Below, one piece after another: positions 36,975 to 43,018 of a stretch of DNA of 43,018 nucleotides. The translations under genes were made by a program, and so were the position numbers. Source of the DNA: an uncultured Pelagibacteraceae bacterium (GTDB lineage: Bacteria > Pseudomonadota > Alphaproteobacteria > Pelagibacterales > Pelagibacteraceae); contig CACDQB010000004.1 of the NCBI GenBank assembly GCA_902554795.1, forward strand, positions 1 to 43,018, in the 5' to 3' direction. How positions within the stretch are numbered: position 1 is the first letter of the stretch; the number at the start of each line of letters is the position of its first letter. Under the pieces are notes generated by a model. It did not search any database. It saw only the letters and a list, made by a program, of their open reading frames with translations, and was not told the DNA's origin.

Positions 36975-38001
36975 ATTTGTTTATTATTTTAAATATTTCT
37001 TTTTTTTTTATATCTGAAAATTGTTTTAAACCACCACTACCATCACAACATCCAAGAATTTTTTTTGGTTTTTTAATATCATCTACTATAATATCATTTT
37101 TGTTACCAACTATACCTTGGTTAACCAATGTGTAGTTTTTAATTTTTCTTATTTTAGAATAATTTTTATATTGACTCTGAGTATGAATAATATTTTGAAT
37201 GTAGGAAAAATATGAGCTAGTAGTATCTAGTCTATAAATAATATGATTTTTTTTTCTTAAATATTTTATTGCATCAATTGAAAAATTTCCTTTTCCAGCA
37301 TCAATCAATACAGTTTTTTTTTTAATTTTTTTTGCATGATTTAAAGAAATAATATTATTTTTGTCAGCAGTGGTGATTATAATATCATATTTATTTAAAT
37401 TCTCTGGTAATTTATTTAGAATATTTATTTTGGATAAAGTACCAAGTGGTTTAACAAAATTTATTGTATCAGCTAAAGAGCTTAAAATAGCTTGATTTCT
37501 TCTATAAGCATAAATGTTTGCCCCTGATTCAACCAATTTAAGTGATAACTTAAAACCTATATTTCCTAGTCCTAAAATTAAAATTTTTTTTCCTCCAATG
37601 CCTCTTTTGTCTTTTAAAAATAAGTTATTTATCAATGTTTCTGCTGAATTAATTGCTAAATCATTAGCTTTATAAACGTTTAATTTTGACTTTTTTATAT
37701 AATCCTTAGCTGATCTTTCAATATTGATTAAATTAATATTACTATTTTTGGATTGAATTTTTTTTTCAATATCAACGAAAATATAATCAACATTACCATC
37801 AACATATTTTAATATTCTTTTTGCTAAATTATCATTGAAAACTACAGCACCAAAAAATATATACTCTTGATTTTCCCTGATAGGGGTAAGGAAAAATGAT
37901 TTATTCTCTTTTTTTTTTGTATTACCTAAAAAGAAACAAATTTTTTTTGACTCAGAATTTCTATTTTTTATTGACTTTATTAATTTTACTACATTTTTCA
38001 T
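36964..38001 (-). CDS. Rossmann-fold NAD(P) dehydrogenase of unknown function
   Basis: 345 residues. LILGLGNIGFKLSLKLVESGA (141-161, GLGNIG at 144-149) then AYRRN is a clear dinucleotide site, preceded by NDLAINSAETLINNLF (113-128), the kind of helix found in amino-acid and S-adenosylhomocysteine-type dehydrogenases. The N-terminal about 110 residues are novel to me. C-terminal TLVNQGIVGN and GCCDGSGG (320-328) are unusual. It overlaps the NeuB fusion by 11 bases and is divergent from the cytidylyltransferase gene, so it belongs to the nonulosonate-like cassette. Substrate unknown. Confidence 0.65.
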   Translation of the reverse strand: MKNVVKLIKSIKNRNSESKKICFFLGNTKKKENKSFFLTPIRENQEYIFFGAVVFNDNLAKRILKYVDGNVDYIFVDIEKKIQSKNSNINLINIERSAKDYIKKSKLNVYKANDLAINSAETLINNLFLKDKRGIGGKKILILGLGNIGFKLSLKLVESGANIYAYRRNQAILSSLADTINFVKPLGTLSKINILNKLPENLNKYDIIITTADKNNIISLNHAKKIKKKTVLIDAGKGNFSIDAIKYLRKKNHIIYRLDTTSSYFSYIQNIIHTQSQYKNYSKIRKIKNYTLVNQGIVGNKNDIIVDDIKKPKKILGCCDGSGGLKQFSDIKKKEIFKIINKYGK

Positions 38002-38034
38002 ATTAAGATGTATATGATGTATATCATTAAGAGT

Positions 38035-38811
38035 ATGGCAAAAAAAAGTAAATTTGATGTATTAATTCAAGCTAGAATAGGATCAACAAGATTACCAGGT
38101 AAAGTTTTAAAAAATTACAAAAGTAAAAATCTTTTGAAAGTTCTGGTTAATAGATTAAATAAAAGCCAAAATATACGTAAAATTATCATTTGTACCACGG
38201 AATTAAAACAAGATGAGAGAATTGTTGGATTTTGTAAAAGAAATAATATAAATTTTTTTAAAGGTGAAAATCAGGATGTATTATCAAGGTATTACTTTGC
38301 TGCAAAAAAATTTCAATCAAAAATAATTGTAAGAATTACTTCAGATTGTCCATTTATTGATTACAGAATATTAGACAAGATGATTCAAAAATTCAAAAAT
38401 AACAATTTTGATTACTATGCAAATACATATCCCCTACCCACTAAATTTCCTGATGGTATGGACATTGAGATATTTAAATATTCAACACTTAAGAAAACAT
38501 TTGAGAATGCCAAATTACCATCCGAAAGAGAGCATGTCACACCCTATATGTTTAATTCAAAAAAATTTAAATGTAAAAAAATGGAAATACCAAAAAATTA
38601 TTCTAAATATAGGTTCTGTATTGATTTTAAAAAGGATTATTTATTATTTAAAAAAATTATAGATGAATTTAAAAATAATGTTTACAATATCTCTATGCTT
38701 GATCTTATAAAATATGTAAATAAAAATAAAAAAATTATTAAATATCAAAAAAATATTAAAAGAAATTCAGGTTGGAATAAGTCATTAAAAAAAGATGAAA
38801 AATATAAATAA
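38035..38811 (+). CDS. SpsF-type cytidylyltransferase
   Basis: 258 residues from ATG at 38035, chosen because DVLIQARIGSTRLPGKVL then follows 6 residues later as in the family; an ATG at 38008 would add nine poor residues. KIIICTTE, FFKGENQDVLSRYY, RITSDCPFID and YANTYPLPTKFPDGMDIE are the SpsF/NeuA-like nucleotidyltransferase motifs. It should activate the NeuB product as a CMP-sugar. Start of gene is 33 bases from the divergent dehydrogenase. Overlaps the SDR gene by 17 bases. Confidence 0.88.
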   Translation: MAKKSKFDVLIQARIGSTRLPGKVLKNYKSKNLLKVLVNRLNKSQNIRKIIICTTELKQDERIVGFCKRNNINFFKGENQDVLSRYYFAAKKFQSKIIVRITSDCPFIDYRILDKMIQKFKNNNFDYYANTYPLPTKFPDGMDIEIFKYSTLKKTFENAKLPSEREHVTPYMFNSKKFKCKKMEIPKNYSKYRFCIDFKKDYLLFKKIIDEFKNNVYNISMLDLIKYVNKNKKIIKYQKNIKRNSGWNKSLKKDEKYK

Positions 38812-39523
38812 ATTTGTTTTAGTTACAGGCTCAGAGAGCCAAATGGGAAGAGAGCTTTGTAGCAAATTAATTCATAACCAATTTAAAGTAATAAAAATTG
38901 ATAGATTTCAAAAAAAACAAAAAGATTATTACAAAATTGACTTTACAAATAAAATACAAATAAAAAATACACTTTATAAATTAACCAAAAAATATAAAAA
39001 TATTAATGCATTATTCAATTTGGCAGCATCTCAAGTTTTTACAAGTTTTGAAAAAAGAACTCATGAAGAAATTGATGAAATTATGGATGTAAATATCAAG
39101 AGTAATATTTTAATGACACAATTTGTTTTCAACAAATACTTTAAAAAAAATAAGCAAGGAAAAATAATTAATATTTCATCTATTTTTGGTTTTAGTTCCC
39201 CTGATTTTAAAAATTATGGCATAAATGATAGGAAATCATCAGAAATTTATGGAGCCTCTAAAGCAGCAATAATTCAACTTACAAAATATTTTGCTAAATA
39301 TATGTCAAATTATAATATTAATGTAAATTGTGTTTCACCAGGTGGAATTAAAAGCTTTAAAACTCAAAATAAAAAATTTATTAACAGATACTCAAAAAAA
39401 GTACCTTTAAAAAGAATGGCTAATGTCGAAGAAATATGTGATTTACTATTATTCTTAATTTCTGAGAAATCAAATTATATAAATGGTGAAAATATAGTTA
39501 TAGATGGTGGATATACAGTTTAA
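38795..39523 (+). CDS. SDR-family oxidoreductase
   Basis: 242 residues. Classical short-chain dehydrogenase: VTGSESQMGRELC (10-22), LFNLAAS, INISSIFG (Ser near 133), YGASKAA (Tyr/Lys near 160-164), NVNCVSPGGIKS and the C-terminal NGENIVIDGGYTV. NAD(P)-dependent; substrate probably a keto intermediate of the acidic-sugar pathway. Convergent with the aminotransferase gene, whose stop is the next base. Confidence 0.9.
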   Translation: MKNINKFVLVTGSESQMGRELCSKLIHNQFKVIKIDRFQKKQKDYYKIDFTNKIQIKNTLYKLTKKYKNINALFNLAASQVFTSFEKRTHEEIDEIMDVNIKSNILMTQFVFNKYFKKNKQGKIINISSIFGFSSPDFKNYGINDRKSSEIYGASKAAIIQLTKYFAKYMSNYNINVNCVSPGGIKSFKTQNKKFINRYSKKVPLKRMANVEEICDLLLFLISEKSNYINGENIVIDGGYTV

Positions 39524-40816
39524 TTAATAAGTAAGTCTTCTTTTTGTTTTTGAATTTTTTAAGATTTTTTTTTTAAGAAATTTACTTATTTTAAGAAATA
39601 CTTTATCGCAAGACTTTAGATATTTATTAATTCTTTCATCAGAGTGTGCAAAAGAAATAAACATATAATTTGTTGCTAAATATTTTTCTTCAAGCATTAA
39701 CTTTGTAAACATTGTATGCAAAACTTCATTATCAATGTTTTTATAATTAAAATAAAAAGATGGCATAGAATAAAAATTATTAGTTGTTATTTCCAAATTG
39801 TTTTTTTTTGCTAAAGATATCCATGAATTTAATATAAATTTGCCTTTTTTTTTTATATTTATAAAGACTTTATTTTTTTTCATAAAATCTATAGTAGCCA
39901 AAGCTGCAACAAAACCCACTCTTTCAGTCCATGCAGTAGAGCTAATGAATGTTTTATTGCCTTTTTCCATAAATTTTTTTTTTCCAATTACTGCAGAAAT
40001 AGGATAGCCATTTCCTAGAGCTTTTCCATAAATTACAATATCTGGTAGCAATCCTGCCTTTTTATAAACTCCTCCCAAAGTTTCTCTCCAGCCAGATGTG
40101 ATTTCATCTACGATTACTATTATTTTTTTTTTTCTTTTTAATTGATTAATTGTTTTTACAAAATTTGAACTAAGATATTGATTACGTGCACCTTCAACAA
40201 CTAAAATTCCTGCATCTTTATTTTTTTTAAATATTTGAATCAGTTTTTTTTCATTATTAAAATCAACTGGAATAGTTGAGTTTTTTAGTGATTTAGGAAT
40301 TCCTAAGGGTTTTAAATTTTTCAGTAAATGATTATTTAAATTTTTAATATTTGATAAATTTGCAGAAATATACCAATCATGCCATCCATGATATCCACTA
40401 AAAACAACTTTATATTTTTTAGTTGATGATCTGGCAATTCTAATGGCCATTGCCATTGCCTCACCTCCACCTTTTGCAAATTTTACTTGTTGGGCAAATC
40501 TATCATGTTTTAAAAGTTCTTTTGCCAACAAATATTCTTCATAACAATTTAAAGTAGTATTAATACCCTTTGATATAGCTTTCTTAACTTTTTTGTCTAC
40601 ATAACTATTAGAGTAACCTAAAATTGCAGTACCTATACCCATTATACTAAAATCTTTATAATTTTTATTATCTAATGAATTTATATTTATTCCTTTTGCA
40701 TCTTTAAAATAAGTTGGCCAACCAGAGGGTAAAAATCTTAAAGGTCTTTTAGACAGCAGACCATTACCACCTGGAATTAATTTTAATGCATTTTTCCAAA
40801 TATTCTTACTTTTCAT
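39524..40816 (-). CDS. Class III PLP aminotransferase (glutamate-1-semialdehyde aminotransferase-like)
   Basis: 430 residues. VKFAKGGGEAMAMAIRIAR near 111-129, GYHGWHDWY near 141-149, IVIVDEITSGWR (D237, E238) and the PLP lysine K265 in YGKALGNGYPISA. It resembles HemL but lies among sugar genes, so it more likely aminates a ketose, or is a mutase for an amino-sugar acid. The C-terminal half is diverged. Overlaps the Gfo/Idh gene by 4 bases. Confidence 0.88.
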   Translation of the reverse strand: MKSKNIWKNALKLIPGGNGLLSKRPLRFLPSGWPTYFKDAKGININSLDNKNYKDFSIMGIGTAILGYSNSYVDKKVKKAISKGINTTLNCYEEYLLAKELLKHDRFAQQVKFAKGGGEAMAMAIRIARSSTKKYKVVFSGYHGWHDWYISANLSNIKNLNNHLLKNLKPLGIPKSLKNSTIPVDFNNEKKLIQIFKKNKDAGILVVEGARNQYLSSNFVKTINQLKRKKKIIVIVDEITSGWRETLGGVYKKAGLLPDIVIYGKALGNGYPISAVIGKKKFMEKGNKTFISSTAWTERVGFVAALATIDFMKKNKVFINIKKKGKFILNSWISLAKKNNLEITTNNFYSMPSFYFNYKNIDNEVLHTMFTKLMLEEKYLATNYMFISFAHSDERINKYLKSCDKVFLKISKFLKKKILKNSKTKRRLTY

Positions 40817-41766
40817 AAAAAAAAATTTATTGACTTTAAAGCATCCTCAAAGTCTTTTAATAAAAAACTTTTTTTTGATTTTATTGTTTTCAAAAAATAA
40901 TTTACAGATTTTTTATTAGATTGATTATAGTCATTCTTATTCAAAAAAGACCCTATTTTTTTTTTCGGTGGAGATTTGTATAATTTTTTTTTATCAAAAG
41001 TATCTCTTGGATATAATTCAAAAACATTATTATTATAAAATTTTATAATAGAATTTGTAAAATATATTGAAATTTCATCACTATATGGGGAACTATAAGA
41101 AAAAAAGCATGTTAATATAAAATTTTTAGAGCTCATTAAAATTACACTACAATCATTTCTTTTATTGATATTAAGATTAATTATTTTTTTATATTCAAAC
41201 ATGTTAAAGAATTTCATTAATAGATTAACATAATGTACACCTAGATTTCCTGAAATTTTCTCAAAATTATTATTACTTTTAAATCTCCAATTATTTATAA
41301 ATTGATTTTTGAATGAAATACCATTTGTCAACTTAATATCAATAAATTGAACTTTGCCATATTTTTTTAGAGATAAACATTTTTTCAAATATTTATCTAG
41401 TTCACTAAATCTTAAATTATAATTAAAATAAATTTTCTTTTTTTGTTTTATTTCTAAATTGTTTAAAAACTGAAATTCTAATTTAGATGATGCGCCTGGC
41501 TTTTCACAAAAAATATACTTTTTTTTTTTTATAAAGTATGAAATATAATATTTATGCGTATTTGTAGGAGAACAAATTAAAATTCCATCACAATCCTCTA
41601 GATCTTTAAGAATACAGGTATATTTGATTTTATTTTTGTTTTGTAACTTGTTGATTATTTTAGCCTTATAAACAAAAACTAATAATTTACTAACTAACTT
41701 TGAATTAACTAAAAAATCTATGTGTTTTGAAGCATGATTTCTATATCCAATAATACCTATTTTCAT
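40813..41766 (-). CDS. Gfo/Idh/MocA-family oxidoreductase
   Basis: 317 residues. MKIGIIGYRNHASKHID (N-terminal Rossmann with the first Gly pair retained), ICSPTNTHKYY near 65-74 and FCEKPGA (K89) near 86-92 define the family. NAD(P)-dependent sugar dehydrogenases; the C-terminal domain includes NLGVHYVNLLM near 173-184. Shares one base with the radical SAM gene upstream (41766) and 4 with the aminotransferase, so the three are one operon. Confidence 0.85.
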   Translation of the reverse strand: MKIGIIGYRNHASKHIDFLVNSKLVSKLLVFVYKAKIINKLQNKNKIKYTCILKDLEDCDGILICSPTNTHKYYISYFIKKKKYIFCEKPGASSKLEFQFLNNLEIKQKKKIYFNYNLRFSELDKYLKKCLSLKKYGKVQFIDIKLTNGISFKNQFINNWRFKSNNNFEKISGNLGVHYVNLLMKFFNMFEYKKIINLNINKRNDCSVILMSSKNFILTCFFSYSSPYSDEISIYFTNSIIKFYNNNVFELYPRDTFDKKKLYKSPPKKKIGSFLNKNDYNQSNKKSVNYFLKTIKSKKSFLLKDFEDALKSINFFL

Positions 41767-42905
41767 TATGTATTAGTACAACCTTTGCATGGATATATTT
41801 CTGAACGCTGTTTGTTTAAATGTTTTTTTCTTAATTCGTTATAGTGTTTTGAATTCCAAATGTCTTTAATATCTGTTTGATTGTAATTAAATTTACTTAA
41901 TATTGATTTATAATCATAATCACAAGGATTAACAACTCCATCATACCACACAAATATTCTTTTCCATAAATCTGAACAAGCATTCATCTCATTGTTGATT
42001 TTATTTGTATAAGAACTTTCCCAAGGTAAATAATTCACAAATGCAACTGAGTCTGTATATTTACCATAAACTTCTTTCATCTTTTCAAAATCCTGATTTT
42101 CTGAAATTTTCACACCTGATGCGCGTATAATTGTATTTGTATTAGAAAATTTTTTTTTTATATCTAGCAACAATTCCATATTTTTTAATAATTTTTCAAA
42201 ATTTCCTTTTACTCTAATCTTTTCGTAATTAACTTTATCTGGTGCATCAGATGAAATTACTAAAGTTTGCACATTATTTCTAAATATTGCCTCAGCTAAT
42301 TCCTCATTTAAATTGGACAAGTTTGAATTAATTTTGATAGCAACAAATTTATCTTTACAGTAATCTAAAAACTTTACTAAATCTTTATTTAAAGTTGGTT
42401 CTCCTCTTGATGCAAAAGTTATAGCCTCTACATTTCCTTCTAATTCATCAATTATTCTTTTAAATAATTCAAATTTCATGAAGCCCATGAAGCCATTTTT
42501 CTTTGATGAAAAAGTTTTGTCAGTTTGATAACACATAACACATCTAAAGTTACAAACAGATGCTGGTTCAATCTGAACACATGGTGGGTAATCTTCTACA
42601 ATTTTATCTTGGGGGTAAGTTTTATATTTATATCTATAGATTACATATCTCGCCAATTTTTTTTCATCATCCAGTAACTTGGAAAACTCTAATTTATCAT
42701 ATTCATTAAATCTAAAAATATGATTACTTTCACCATTTAAAATTACCTTATAGCTATTTATGATTTTTTCTAGAATATCTTGATTATCAACTTTTTTTCT
42801 TAAATGAATTAATTTTTCATAAATTTGATTTTCAGTCAAATCGTGATTAGTAAATAATTTTTCAAAACCAGCTTGCAGAAATTCATTATTATTTTGATTT
42901 ACCAT
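41766..42905 (-). CDS. Radical SAM/SPASM-domain enzyme
   Basis: 379 residues. SVCNFRCVMCYQTD (C118, C122, C125: CxxxCxxC) binds the radical [4Fe-4S] cluster; FASRGEPTLNKDL near 175 is the GGEP-like motif with Gly-Glu-Pro. C-terminal cysteines (VNPCDYDYKS near 325, YPCKGCTNT at the end) are of the SPASM type. The substrate is unknown; in this setting a sugar or the aminotransferase product is likely. First gene of the 39524-42905 operon. The N-terminal about 100 residues have no family I recognise. Confidence 0.88.
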   Translation of the reverse strand: MVNQNNNEFLQAGFEKLFTNHDLTENQIYEKLIHLRKKVDNQDILEKIINSYKVILNGESNHIFRFNEYDKLEFSKLLDDEKKLARYVIYRYKYKTYPQDKIVEDYPPCVQIEPASVCNFRCVMCYQTDKTFSSKKNGFMGFMKFELFKRIIDELEGNVEAITFASRGEPTLNKDLVKFLDYCKDKFVAIKINSNLSNLNEELAEAIFRNNVQTLVISSDAPDKVNYEKIRVKGNFEKLLKNMELLLDIKKKFSNTNTIIRASGVKISENQDFEKMKEVYGKYTDSVAFVNYLPWESSYTNKINNEMNACSDLWKRIFVWYDGVVNPCDYDYKSILSKFNYNQTDIKDIWNSKHYNELRKKHLNKQRSEIYPCKGCTNT

Positions 42906-42971
42906 AATTTTGACATTAAAAGTTTAATTAATAATATCTTTAAATTTTTATAATATAAACTAATTCATTAA

Positions 42972-43018
42972 ATGTATTCATTAAAATTAATTTTTTCAAC
43001 ATTAACTAAAAGTCAAAG
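42972..43018 (+). CDS. Start of a gene cut by the window edge, possibly ABC transporter
   Basis: ATG at 42972 opens MYSLKLIFSTLTKSQ and runs off the end. The opening with LTKSQ resembles the N-terminus of MsbA/PglK-type export ATPases, but 15 residues cannot prove it. It is divergent from the radical SAM gene with 66 bases between, which would hold both promoters. Confidence 0.35.
   Translation, partial: MYSLKLIFSTLTKSQ

Larger units (their letters stand above)
16285..43018. other. Surface-polysaccharide genomic island upstream of 5S (HVR2-like)
   Basis: Everything from 16285 to the window end is glycan biosynthesis: sugar-nucleotide enzymes, glycosyltransferases, methyltransferases and membrane proteins, arranged in short operons on both strands. 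No integrase, transposase or direct-repeat boundary was seen. The left boundary is the 5S promoter; the right boundary is outside the window. The position matches what I recall of hypervariable region 2 in Pelagibacter genomes, between 23S and 5S. Confidence 0.75.

Noticed and set aside
38008..38034. Earlier ATG at 38008 for the cytidylyltransferase
   Set aside because: The nine added residues do not fit the family start and bring the gene to 6 bases from the divergent dehydrogenase, leaving no promoter space.
38408..38662. 84-residue plus-strand frame inside the cytidylyltransferase gene
   Set aside because: Lies entirely within the SpsF coding region in another frame with no motif of its own.
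16285..43018. Mobile-element origin of the island
   Set aside because: No integrase, transposase, terminal repeat or tRNA-type attachment duplication was seen within the window; exchange by homologous recombination is as likely.

Overview
The window looks like a chromosomal piece of a SAR11-type marine alphaproteobacterium (Candidatus Pelagibacter or a close relative). Reasons: very low GC, almost no intergenic space, an alphaproteobacterial gene set (DUF1013/TrcR regulator, aa3-type oxidase subunit IV beside split pntAa/pntAb/pntB, DUF4164-zapA-fthC next to tkt), and a block of surface-glycan genes directly upstream of a lone 5S rRNA gene. From memory of published Pelagibacter genomes, that last arrangement matches 'hypervariable region 2', which lies between the 16S/23S genes and 5S. 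I could not run any search, so the taxonomic call rests on pattern recognition.

Layout. (1) Positions 1-2816, minus strand: yebC (cut by the window edge), a ymdB-type phosphodiesterase, fthC, zapA and a coiled-coil DUF4164 protein. (2) 2870-9928, plus strand: tkt-gap-pgk-fba, a thiE-like gene broken by a one-base shift in an A9 run, efp and suhB. (3) 9964-12362, plus strand: rpmE, a DUF1013/TrcR gene, rpsU, initiator tRNA-fMet and an O-antigen-ligase-like membrane protein. (4) 12352-16232, minus strand, transcribed from right to left: 5S rRNA, rpmJ (L36), a 36-residue cytochrome oxidase subunit IV, pntAa, pntAb, pntB and a short transaldolase. The 5S has its own promoter-like sequence.

(5) 16285 to the window end: about 27 kb of surface polysaccharide genes on both strands. 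It begins with gmd and fcl for GDP-L-fucose plus an epimerase. Then come a WecA/MraY-type initiating sugar-phosphate transferase, seven GT2/GT4 glycosyltransferases, three methyltransferases (two FkbM-like), large GT-C-like membrane proteins and a UDP-glucuronate-4-epimerase-like enzyme. The last part (34584-42905) looks like a pathway for a nonulosonic-acid-like sugar: a NeuB synthase fused to a UGM-like flavoprotein, an unassigned Rossmann dehydrogenase, an SpsF-type cytidylyltransferase, an SDR, a class III PLP aminotransferase, a Gfo/Idh oxidoreductase and a radical SAM-SPASM enzyme. The first codons of a further gene run off the right edge.

How it fits together: the core part covers central carbon flow through triose and pentose phosphates, NADPH supply by transhydrogenase, and translation. 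The island builds activated sugars (GDP-fucose, uronate, and probably a CMP-activated acidic sugar), assembles them on a polyprenyl carrier, decorates them by methylation, and presumably exports them. The O-antigen-ligase-like gene that could finish the glycan sits outside the island, next to tRNA-fMet. The best candidates for something undescribed are the NeuB-flavoprotein cassette, the 5S gene with its own promoter and a directly attached protein operon, and an rpsU gene that appears to start at ATT.
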